This document shows, in pieces, positions 55,111 through 64,000 of a stretch of DNA of 64,000 nt. How positions within the stretch are numbered: the first letter of the stretch is position 1; every line of letters begins with the position of its first letter. Below the pieces are notes generated by a model. That model did not search any database, was not told the DNA's origin, and saw nothing but the letters and a program-made list of their open reading frames with translations. Position numbers and translations under genes: made by a program. This stretch comes from Meconema thalassinum (Eukaryota; Arthropoda; Insecta; Orthoptera; Tettigoniidae), in assembly GCA_946902985.2 (NCBI GenBank), contig OX336388.2, positions 123,295,894 through 123,359,893 of the forward strand, given 5' to 3'.

Positions 55111-57893
55111 TTTTACAAGTTTAATTCGCATTAGGAGTGGAGATAGGTGGGTAGTAATTAAAAATGTACAAGCAGTGTCCATACAATATTTTTTATTTTA
55201 AATACATGTACACTATTTACACATAATACATTTTTATATATATTCGTTTTTGTTATTAATTGTACAGTTGTTTTTATTTTGTTTTCTATTTTATTTATTT
55301 TTTGATTATGAATACCATTTTTTTCTTTTTGTGTTTTTCTATTTTTTCAGTGCTATTGTTTTAATTTTTTAAATTGATTTGTTTTATGTATTTGCTAGGC
55401 TCATGCAGAGGATTTTGATATTCAAAACTTAACTCTTTAAGCATGGTCAATGATTGAGTAATGACCATAGGCATATGTACCTATACCATTAGCATCAATC
55501 ACTCTTTTATCATCACCAGGACACAAAGCAATTTTGTTTAGTCTTATAGATGATATGTCATGCTGTTTAGAAGCGATAATGTTCATGGGTATTCTTTTTA
55601 CATTGTTTTTCATGATACAATCCTTATAATCTTGAAAGCTTATACAATTTTTGACAACACCTCTGCTAATACCTTTAATCTTTTTGATTTCTTTACCATT
55701 TATGTCTAAAGCATACATTTTAACCCTAAGTCCAACAAATGCTTTTATAATTTGTCCACAAGCCTCGTCTTTAAATTTCCCCAACGTTTTCTTGTTTGAT
55801 GTAAAGTAACATATGTGATTAGTAGGTTAATCTGATGTGTCCAGGTGTTCTAGGAAATCCAACTTGTCTTGATATACATCTGGGGTGTTAACCAAATAAA
55901 TGAACGAGTCAGTATCCATATACATGAGTTTAATATTGTCCATGCCATAATAGGGTAGCAGGACATCATAGTGGCGGGAATACATGAGAGTTTTAGAAAT
56001 ATCCAGTATACACATTCCAATATATATAGGCTTATTGAATACAATGTTACGTTTAGCCATGTGGAAAGCAGCTAGGTTAGGACTATAAATTGTTCTGTCA
56101 ATAAATGTCGCCTTTGCTATTAGCTTTTCTGCCTTTTTGCTGTCAGTCACAAGACGTATGTCTATTCTTTTACGGATATTTTCCATTGTTTTTCCAAAAA
56201 TGGCGTTGTTGAATAATTTGTACAGATTTTTCTCAAAATCATTTTTGGCTTGTTTTCGAAGGTTGTTATTAAAATCAACGTAGGCCTTTAACCAAGGTAT
56301 TTGTTTAAACTTTAACACACGATAGATTTTTATCAATTTTATTCCATGATCTAAAGCCTGTTTTAATGCCATGTAGTGAACAACATATCGCCTTCGATTT
56401 CCAAGGTGAGGAATTCGTTTTTTCAGAGACGAATCCTTAGGTTGTATACACTCTGGTAGGAAAGGTAAATCGTTGTGTAGATTATGAAGGTCAGATGGGT
56501 AATCAACACCAACGTCTATAATGTATCCCACAGGATCGGCTTTCTTTAGTTTTTCTAGATCAACAGTATCTGGAGAAACCTACTGAAATCCACCATAAGG
56601 AAGGGAGTGGCACATAGCCCACCCGTATTGGTTGTTGGCATCATCATAGGTAATAAACTGCGATGGTTTCTCAGAATCATAGGTTTCCATATATTTATTG
56701 TTAGCTTCAGCATACCGATGAGACACCTGGCATATGCCTCCTCGTATTCCAGGCTCGATTAGAAGAATCTGATCATAATCCTGTAGCAATTCCAGTTCAA
56801 TGCCTGTGTAAAGGAGCATTGCCTCGAAACTTAAACCAGGCGAAGTAAAAAAGTGTGCAGCATCCACTCGGTGTGTTTCTAGTGTTTTGTTTCTAAACGT
56901 TTCAAAGCTGTCTGCAAGAAGAAGTACATCTGAAGTTAGGTAGAGGTCACTATATTCCCCTAGAGTTTTAATGTTGAACTGTTTCCAGACATTTTTGGCA
57001 TGTTCATAGTCTTCATGACTAACATTTTCTTGACTTAATTTGTTAAAGAATGCCTCTTTTGGAGGTAAACACGTTTTACTTAACTTTTCCCAAGAGTTAA
57101 TGTAGTCATAACAAAATACCCCTTTACGAGTCATGAGCATTTTCTTTTCCAAAGTACTTGTCTGTTTCAGGGTATAATGTTAAGTTGGAATGTAAGTTTT
57201 CCAAACTACTCGGCATTAACCGAAACGTGGCCACAAATCTAAGCTTAACATTTCCTACATATTTGGTAAAGGAAATGTACTTTTCTTTGGAGTTAGCGAT
57301 AACATCCACTCTCTCAGTAGTACATCCCAATTGCTTTACAATGAAATTTGCATCGTAGCCACTCATATTATGTAGAAACACAGGAACGGGCTTACGTGTT
57401 TTACACCTCAAATTACAGTTATTGTGAGCACTTCCACGGTATTCGCCAGTAATATGGCAGTGGTCTCGAACTTTCCAGTCCTCTTTGGTAAATGGTTTTT
57501 GACACAAAGAACAGGTTTCAGAACATCGAAACTCTGCTTCATGATCCTGAGTTAAGGCCTTTGGAACATTTAAGCTGTAAAGGCGATCGATTTCATTAGC
57601 TATTGAGTTCAAAGGGTCCATAAACTTTTCTGCAGCGTCAGGACCACGAGAAATAACAGGTTGGCTTGGAAGGTTTGTCATTATGTGTTCCACAGCTGGT
57701 GAGGGTTTAACGTATATACCAAAGCTCATGGGAACATGACTCTGGTATGGAACTGTATAACTTGCCTCAGGATTAGGTAGACATGTTTGATAGGGTAACA
57801 GTATACTTTCAAAATCTGCATAGATAACGTAAGGTATTCTCAGCATTTTTTCAACATTTAAGAATTTGACAATGGGGTTTTTAATAGTCATTT
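55067..57893 (-). repeat. Left arm of a large inverted duplication
   Basis: It matches 61165-64000 in reverse complement for at least 2.8 kb, including the 3' flank and most of the polymerase pseudogene, with a few per cent divergence by eye. Homology stops at about 57893, inside the exonuclease coding region. The outer limit is beyond the right edge of the window. Confidence 0.93.
55437..57152 (-). pseudogene. Family B DNA polymerase, polymerase domain (left copy)
   Basis: Read in three frame-consistent pieces. 57152-56580: RKGVFCYDYINSWEKL, EYSDLYLTSDVLLLADSFE, then FITYDDANNQYGWAM (motif A region) and SLPYGGFQ, ending in TAG at 56580. 56579-55827: the same frame goes on through KNLYKLFNNAIFGKTMEN (motif B) to LMYMDTDSFIY (motif C, Y-x-DTDS), ending in TAA. 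55826-55437: KTLGKFKDEACGQ to the final YGHYSIIDHA. This is the fold of protein-primed polymerases (DNA_pol_B_2) found in Polinton/Maverick, adintovirus-like and linear-plasmid elements. Both stops also occur in the right copy. Confidence 0.85.
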
Positions 57894-57900
57894 CAGGCAT
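57124..57900 (-). pseudogene. Family B DNA polymerase, exonuclease domain with HNH-like insert (left copy, 5'-truncated)
   Basis: 258 open codons beginning abruptly where the duplication breaks. IPYVIYADFESILLP is the 3'-5' exonuclease motif I. CSLCQKPFTKEDWKVRDHCH and ITGEYRGSAHNNCNLRC form an HNH/endonuclease VII-like module (C-x2-C, DHCH, H-x3-C). VFLHNMSGYDANFIVKQ is the exonuclease II region and FVATFRLMPSSLENL the following segment. It ends KENAHDS in the wrong frame; the polymerase part overlaps in the next frame. The N-terminal half seen in the right arm is missing. Confidence 0.85.
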
Positions 57901-57901
57901 T

Positions 57902-58040
57902 TCTAGGACTAAAACTGCAGTAGTGGAGAAGGGGGTGGGGGGGAATTCTAACGAGTGTCATGGCCGCCGCGTGGACTCACGCGGCGGCCATGACACTATT
58001 AAAAGCACTACTACTCCGCTACTGCCGTTTTAGTTCTAGA
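57902..58040. repeat. Palindrome with a perfect 20-bp GC-rich hairpin at the break point
   Basis: AGTGTCATGGCCGCCGCGTG (57954-57973), loop GACT, then its exact reverse complement (57978-57997). Outside, TCTAGGACTAAAACTGCAGT at 57902 faces the complement of a similar word ending at 58040, so the whole unit is about 139 bp. It sits within ten bases of where the left arm loses homology. It could be a small MITE or a fold-back involved in making the inverted duplication. Confidence 0.92.
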
Positions 58041-58640
58041 GGCTTCAAATTTATTTTGGTGGTGGAGGGGGTCAGGGCCATTTATTTATGTCAAACAATT
58101 TTTTTTGTAGATTAACGTATATACCAAAGCTCATGGGAACATGACTCTGGTATGGAACTGTATAACTTGTATAACACTTTGTAGAATGTTTGGTTTTATG
58201 AAAAATCGCCTTCTTTCCCAGTTGAACTTTTTTCATTTTTTTGTCATACAGACCTGGAACTTGGTTTACAGGTAGAGGGGACAGAGACCTTTCATTTATG
58301 TTAAACAAACTTTATTGTAGAATTCCTAGTTTCCAAAATAGTGACCATTTTTCAAAATTGTATTTTTGTTGACCTAGAGACCTGAGACTTGGTATGGGGA
58401 TAGAGGGGGTAAAGACCATTGATTTACGTCAGACAAACGTTTTTGTAAAATTCCTAATTTTGGAAATATAAGCCCATTTTGAAATTTTGTATTTTTGTTG
58501 TCCTAGAGACCTGGAATTTGGTACGGCGTTAGAGGGGGTAAAGGCCATTCATTTATGTCAAACAAACTTTTTTGTAAACTTTTTAATTTTGGAAATATAA
58601 CCCATTTCGGAAATATGTTTTGGAAAATTTGAAAAATACA
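58041..58640. repeat. About 128-bp tandem repeats with an embedded polymerase fragment
   Basis: GACCTGGAACTTGGT...GGTAGAGGGG...CCATTCATTTATGTCAAACA recurs at about 58251, 58378 and 58508, plus a partial unit at about 58050. At 58112-58169 a 58-bp piece identical or nearly so to 57707-57764 (part of the exonuclease region) is embedded. The minus-strand frame 58072-58308 exists because of that piece. Confidence 0.8.
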
Positions 58641-59084
58641 CTACTTTTGGACTGAGAGTGATATAGTGGTAGGTTATGGAGTTAACATATGTCCTTTTAG
58701 GATTTTTAGATTAATGACATAGCCTACTTTCCAAATATTTTTTGAAAAATTTGAAAAATACACTATTTTTGGACTAGGCATGGGATAGAGGTAAGTGTAA
58801 GAGTTGAGAGTCATTGATAAACCTTAGAGTACTTTGGATTTTTTAGGAATTTTGTGTGTTGTTATTGTTGTTGCTGCTTACAAACATGGCTGTAAGCATT
58901 ATGCAGCCATAAAATGGACTGACATACTTTCCAAGACAAAATAAGCCCCAACAAGCAAGAGCAAATATGAAAGAGCTAATACAAAAGTCAACAAAAATGC
59001 CAACAAAAGCCAACAAAAGCCAACAAAAAAGTCAACAAAAAACTGACCAAAAAGGCCATGTAGCATGCTGGTAGTTGAGTGAGT
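58641..59084. other. Degenerate repeats and CAACAAAAG run; no gene
   Basis: Two related blocks at about 58630 and 58750 (AAATACACTA...TTTTGGACT), then repeated AGTCAACAAAAA/GCCAACAAAA words at 58965-59050. Nothing coding. Confidence 0.6.
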
Positions 59085-59240
59085 TGTTATATTGACCGAT
59101 AGGTAGCAGGCTGGTAGTTGAGTGAGTATTGATATCGACCGCTAGATAGTATGCTGGTCGTTCAGTGAGCGAGTGTTGAAATGGAGCGCTAGGTAGCATG
59201 CTGGTCGTTCAAGTAGTTCTCATAGTCACTGCTAGATAGC
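59085..59240. repeat. Short tandem repeat, about 47-bp unit
   Basis: GGTAGCATGCTGGTAGTTGA...GTGAGT...GACCGMTAG recurs about four times with changes. No function inferred. Confidence 0.7.
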
Positions 59241-59489
59241 GGAAACATACTTTGCGTGTCGCATGCAGCTATTTAACAAAGTTTTACCTCATGAAAAAAG
59301 TGCTTGTATAAGCTTTGTACAAAAATTGAGTATACAATTAACCTCCAAGTGTTTAGAACTAACATGTATAGCCTTGTGTAGGGAATATTGGGGTCCTTAG
59401 CAAGAATGAGTGCCTGACACACATGAGTGTACAGCCTTTTGATATGCAGTAGGTACCTGATAACCTTGAGTAGGCCATAAGAAAATTTT

Positions 59490-59975
59490 CAGTTGACTAC
59501 TACCTGTCACAGTGTTTACATTGTGAAAGACCGTTGAAGCAACCAGTCTTTAGCCTTGTCATAAGCAGTGAGCAGCTGTTACCCTTAACCAGGGGTAAAT
59601 TAGAGGACCCTTATCAAGAATATCATCAGTTGACTACCACCATTCACAGTGACCACATCGTGAAAGACTGTCAAAACAACTATTGTACAGCCTTGTACTA
59701 CTCAGTAAGTAGCTGTTGGTCTTGACTATTGTATATTAGAGTACCCTTAGCAAGTATATAATCAGTTGACTACTACTTGTTACAGTGTTCACATCGTGAA
59801 AGACCGTCTCACTGTCCAGTCTTGTCACACGCTGTAAAGAGCTGTTGGTCTATACTAGGGGTATATTAGAGGACCCTTCACAAGAATATCACCAGTTGAC
59901 TACTACCTCTCACGGTGTTCACATCGTGAAAGATCGTCTCACCGACCAACCTCTAGCCTTGTGATACGCAGTAAG
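59490..59975. repeat. About 140-bp tandem repeats upstream of the zinc-finger frame
   Basis: CAGTTGACTACYACC...CACAGTGTTCACATCGTGAAAG...CAGCTGTT...AGAGGACCCTT starts near 59491, 59629, 59771 and 59894. It ends some 30 bp before the zinc-finger start and could contain its promoter. No TATA box is obvious. Confidence 0.8.
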
Positions 59976-60003
59976 CAGCTGTTTGCAGAAATCAACATTC
60001 ATA

Positions 60004-60183
60004 ATGGAAGAAGCCATTCCTAGCTATATGTGTAAAGAGTGTGGAAAGACTTTTCTTCGAGACTATCATAGGAAGCGACATGAAGTATCGTGTGGTGAAT
60101 TTCATGAGTGTAAAACGTGTGGCAATAAATTCAACAATGCCTATAATGGACGTCGTCATGAAGAATGTTGTAATGTTGTGTAG
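60004..60183 (+). CDS. C2H2 zinc-finger frame at the polymerase N-terminus
   Basis: 59 codons from ATG 60004 to TAG 60181. Two fingers: YMCKECGKTFLRDYHRKRHE and ECKTCGNKFNNAYNGRRHEE, each C-x2-C...H with final Cys/His variants. The next frame reopens at 60192 and carries the polymerase N-terminal region, so finger and polymerase were probably one protein split by a frame change. DNA or template binding is the likely role (inferred). It could instead be a separate small gene. Confidence 0.6.
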   Translation: MEEAIPSYMCKECGKTFLRDYHRKRHEVSCGEFHECKTCGNKFNNAYNGRRHEECCNVV

Positions 60184-60191
60184 GCAGCTAA

Positions 60192-61052
60192 AAGACAAAA
60201 TCTGAGCCTACAAAACATTACCTACTGTCATTGGTCCATGACAAAAATAGACTTATTGAATATGAGACATCTTTTCAAGGTCGACTTAAATCCTATTTCA
60301 TTCGTTGCGATACGTGCAAGGATTTAAATTCATACCTTAAAGAGTCCAAACAGCAAATAATACAAGCTATGCAGAAAGAACTAGCAATGCACAAGTCGAT
60401 AAAAGTTAATCTTGTGGCTGAATGTAGATTCATTCATACATCTACCAATGAAATTACAGATCGTGCTTTTAAAACACGAAATCAGGCCCTATTTTTGGAA
60501 ACAGACTTGAGTAGTTCCTTGGAAACACAATTTACAAAGTTAACTACGGAAATGGAAGAATTTGAGCTAATAGGCAGTAATTGGGCTTTGTTAGCAGTGG
60601 AAGGAGTACGATTGAAAATAAATAAGTACAATCTCTTGCGTGGCAGCACATATATTCCATTACCAGTAGCTATAAAAGCAAGAAAAGCCTGCATTAATCC
60701 TGAAAATTTGAATGATGAAAAGTGTTTTATGTATGCCATTTTAGCAAAACTGGTTAAAAAGGATGCTCAACGCATTAGTAAATACAAGGACCTGGAAAAC
60801 AAGTATGACTTTTCTGTAATATCATTTCCTACATTACTAGCTGCCATTCCCAAATTTGAAAAAGCCAACGATATATCCATTAATGTATTTGGATTGGAAC
60901 AAGACAACAAATTGTTCCCCCTGAAGGTTGTTGATCAAGAGCTGCAAGACCATCGCGACCTCCTTCTGCTAAGTTCATCATCCGGCCAGAACCACTACGT
61001 CTTTATCAAAGATTTTGAAAAAACTAGTAAGACATCAGATTACCCGCTATGA
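60192..61052 (+). pseudogene. Polymerase N-terminal region (right copy)
   Basis: The frame is open from 60192 (ATG or other start not certain) to 61052. It contains IEYETSFQGRLKSYFI, KVNLVAECRFIHT, VEGVRLKINKYNLLRGSTYI, CINPENLNDEKCFMYAILA, KYDFSVISFPTLLAAIPKFE and HRDLLLLSSSSGQNHYVFIK. I recall this block in large uncharacterised insect proteins that continue into an organellar/viral-type polymerase. Its biochemical role is unknown; terminal-protein or replication-initiation roles are conjecture. A frame change at 61015-61052 separates it from the exonuclease part. It has no counterpart in the left arm. Confidence 0.65.
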
Positions 61053-61941
61053 ACATAAGATATATACGTGTAAACGGTGTTTTACACACTTTGATAATCG
61101 ATATGGACAACAAGGAATGGAAAAATTGAAAGAATATAGAGCTTTGTGTGACCAGCATGACATTGCTAGGGTTGAAATGCCTATTAAAAACCCCATTGTC
61201 AAATTCTTAAATGTTGAAAAAATGCTGAGAATACCTTACGTTATCTATGCAGATTTTGAAAGTATACTGTTACCCTATCAAACATGTCTACCTAATCCTG
61301 AGGCAAGTTATACAGTTCCATACCAGAGTCATGTTCCCATGATCTTTGGTATATACGTTAAACCCTCACCAGCTGTGGAACACATAACGACAAACCTTCC
61401 AAGCCAACCTGTTATTTCTCGTGGTCCTGACGCTGCAGAAAAGTTTATGGACTCTTTTATCTCAATAGCTAAATAAATCGATCGCCTTTACAGCTTAAAT
61501 GTTCCAAAGGCCTTAACTCAGGATCATGAAGCAGAGTTTCGATATTCTGAAACCTGTTATTTGTGTCAAAAACCATTTACCAAAGAGGACTGGAAAGTTC
61601 GAGACCACTGCCATATTACAGGGGAATACCGTGGAAGTGCTCACAATAACTGTAATTTGAGGTGTAAAACACGTAACCCCGTTCCTGTGTTTCTACATAA
61701 TATGAGTGGCTACGATACAAATTTCATTGTAAAGCAATTGGGATGTACTACTGAGAGAGTGGATGTTATCGCTAACTCCAAAGAAAAGTACATTTCCTTT
61801 ACCAAATATGTAGGAAATGTTAAGCTTAGATTTGTGGACACGTTTCGGTTAATGCCGAGTAGTTTGGAAGACGTAAATTCCAACTTAACATTATTCCCTG
61901 AAACAGACAAGTACTTTGGAAAAGAAGATGCTCATGACTAG
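61015..61941 (+). pseudogene. Family B DNA polymerase, exonuclease domain with HNH-like insert (right copy)
   Basis: It starts YEHKIYTCKRCFTHFDNRYG, a Cys-x2-Cys segment, then IPYVIYADFESILLP (exonuclease I). TAA at 61474 falls in SIAK, where the left copy reads on (NEIDRLYSL). After it come the HNH/endonuclease VII-like module (KVRDHCHITGEYRG, AHNNCNLRC) and VFLHNMSGYDTNFIVKQ. It ends KEDAHD with TAG at 61939, and the polymerase continues in the next frame from 61916, the same lesion as in the left arm. Confidence 0.85.
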
Positions 61942-63631
61942 TAAAGGGGTATTTTGTTATGACTACATTAACTCATGGGAAAAGTTAAGTGAAACGTGTT
62001 TACCTCCAAAAGAGGCATTCTTTAACAAATTAAGTCAAGAAAATGTTAGTCAAGAAGACTATGCACATGCCAAAAATGTCTGGAAACAGTTCAACATTAA
62101 AACTCTAGGGGAATATAGTGACCTCTACCTAACTTCAGATGTACTTCTTCTTGCAGACAGCTTTGAAACGTTTAGAAACAAAACACTAGAAACACACCGA
62201 GTGGATGCTGCACACTTTTTTACTTCGCCTGGTTTAAGTTTCGAGGCAATGCTCCTTTACACAGGCATTGAATTGGAATTGCTACAGGATTAGGATCAGA
62301 TTCTTCTAATCGAGCCTGGAATACGAGGAGCCATATGCCAGGTGTCTCATCGGTATGCTGAAGCTAACAATAAATATATGGAAACCTATGATTCTGAGAA
62401 ACCATCGCAGTTTATTACCTATGATGATGCCAACAACCAATACGGGTGGGCTATGTGCCACTCCCTTCCTTATGGTGGATTTCAGTAGGTTTCTCCAGAT
62501 ACTGTTGATCTAGAAAAACTAAAGAAAGCCGATCCTGTGGGATGCATTCTAGACGTTGATGTTGATTACCCATCTGACCTTCATGATCTACACAACGATT
62601 TACCTTTCCTACCAGAGTGTATACAACCTAAGGATTCGTCTCTGAAAAAACTAATTCCTCATCTTGGAAATCGAAGGCGATATGTTGTTCACTACATGGC
62701 ATTGAAACAGGCTTTAGATCATGGAATAAAATTGACAAAAATCCATCGTGTGTTAAAGTTTAAGCAAAGACCTTGGTTAAGGGCATACGTTGATTTTAAT
62801 AACAACCTTCGAAAACAAGCCAAAAATTATTTTGAGAAAAATCTGTACAAATTATTCAACAACGCCATTTTTGGAAAAACAATGGAAAATATCCGTAAAA
62901 GAATAGACATACGTCTTGTGACTGACAGCAAAAAGGCAGAAAAGCTAATAGCAAAGGCGACATTTATTGACAGAACAATTTATAGTCCTAACCTAGCTGC
63001 TTTCCACATGGCTAAACGTAACATTGTATTCAATAAGCCTATATATATTGGAATGTGTATACTGGATATTTCTAAAACTCTCATGTATTCCCGCCACTAT
63101 GATGTCCTGCTACCCTATTATGGCATGGACAATATTAAACTCATGTATATGGATACTGACTCGTTCATTTATTTGGTTAACACCCCAGATGTATATCAAG
63201 ACAAGTTGGATTTCCTAGAACACCTGGACACATCAGATTAACCTACTAATCACATATGTTACTTTACATCAAACAAGAAAACGTTGGGGAAATTTAAAGA
63301 CGAGGCTTGTGGACAAATTATAAAAGCATTTGTTGGACTTAGAGCTAAAATGTATGCTTTAGACATAAATGGTAAAGAAATCAAAATGATTAAAGGTATT
63401 AGCAGAGGTGTTGTCAAAAATTGTATAAGCTTTCAAGATTATAAGGATTGTGTCATGAAAAACAATGTAAAAAGAATACCCATGAACATCATTGCTTCTA
63501 AACAACATGACATATTATCTATAAGACTAAACAAAATTGCTTTGTGTCCTGGTGATGATAAAAGAGTGATTGATGCTAATGGTATAGGTACATATGCCTA
63601 TGGTCATTACTTAATCATTGACCATGCTTAA
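61916..63631 (+). pseudogene. Family B DNA polymerase, polymerase domain (right copy)
   Basis: One frame (frame 2) from 61916 to 63631, broken by TAG at 62291 (private; the left copy has TAT), TAG at 62486 after LPYGGFQ (shared) and TAA at 63239 after LDTSD (shared). Motifs are as in the left copy: DDANNQYGWAM, KLFNNAIFGKTMEN, LMYMDTDSFIY, final YGHYLIIDHA. Synthesis would have used a protein or short primer, judging from the family. Three stops mean no full product. Confidence 0.85.
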
Positions 63632-64000
63632 AGAGTTAAGTTTTGAATATCAAAATCCTCTGCATGAGCCTAGCAAATACATAAAACAAATCAATTTAAA
63701 ACATTAAAACAATAGCACTGCAAAAATAGAAAAACACAAAAAGAAAAAATGGTATTCATAATCAAAAAATAAATAAAATAGAAAACAAAATAAAAACAAC
63801 TGTACAATTTATAACAAAAAAGAATACATATAAAAATGTATTATGTGTAAATAGTGTACATGTATTTAAAATAAAAATATTGTATGGACACTGCTTGTAC
63901 ATTTTTCATTACTACCCACCTATCTCCACTCCTAATGCAAAATAAACTTGTAAAACACAAATTGGAAAATCGATGTTTCCATATTGATAAAATAGAAAAA
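63632..64000 (+). other. 3' flank of the polymerase pseudogene
   Basis: AT-rich (long A-rich runs, AATAAA-like words near 63770) and mirrored at 55067-55436. No gene. Confidence 0.7.

Larger units (their letters stand above)
61165..64000 (+). repeat. Right arm of the large inverted duplication
   Basis: Reverse-complement partner of 55067-57893. It includes the polymerase pseudogene from the exonuclease region to its end and more than 350 bp of AT-rich 3' flank, and runs off the window. Confidence 0.93.

Overview
This window looks like repeat-dense nuclear DNA of an arthropod, most likely an insect with a large genome. I see no intact host gene, no rRNA and no functional tRNA gene. Nearly everything recognisable is a transposable element, a satellite or a degraded gene from a mobile element. 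The insect reading rests on CCTAA (TTAGG-type) arrays, many tRNA-derived SINEs with long target-site duplications, hAT, mariner, Transib-like and Harbinger elements, and very long LTRs. An orthopteroid (polyneopteran) source is my guess from SINE style and cannot be proved here.

Layout. 1-1455: 31-bp satellite with higher-order structure. 1.5-5.4 kb: LINE tail, a zinc-finger scrap, and a Gypsy-type 3' LTR of 2.08 kb with its polypurine tract. 5.4-11.6 kb: SINEs and a nested stack of DNA transposons (mariner-like copies inside each other, a hAT inside a SINE, a fold-back MITE, a Harbinger remnant, a SINE with a perfect 17-bp duplication). 13.3-17.6 kb: three LINE reverse-transcriptase remnants, one split by a Transib-like element with CACAGTG ends, then an internally deleted mariner with about 190-bp inverted repeats. 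18.2-23.2 kb: two inverted copies of a repeat family that ends in a hairpin, around a 115-bp tandem array. 23.2-25.0 kb: a broken LINE ORF1 and a TIR element. 26.5-30.8 kb: a 1.5-kb palindrome, then a 2.8-kb composite hAT-like element carrying 42-bp arrays in opposite orientations. 31.3-36.6 kb: a mariner-like copy and a second hairpin-tailed family.

36660-50913 is a complete-ended Ty3/Gypsy-type LTR retrotransposon of about 14.25 kb on the minus strand, with LTRs of 3.6-3.75 kb, primer-binding site, gag, protease, RT-RNase H, integrase, polypurine tract and an ATAC duplication. Several stops and frame breaks disable it.

52.7-54.5 kb holds a second 115-bp array and telomere-type CCTAA arrays. 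From 55.1 kb to the window end lies an inverted duplication whose arms each carry a pseudogene for a protein-primed family B DNA polymerase of the Polinton/Maverick (adintovirus-like) kind. It has an N-terminal C2H2 finger, an exonuclease domain, an HNH/endonuclease VII-like module and the YxDTDS palm motif. Both arms share the same three lesions, so the gene was dead before it was duplicated. A perfect 20-bp GC-rich hairpin sits where the shorter arm breaks off. This polymerase locus, the shared-hairpin families and the composite hAT-like element are the parts most worth following up.
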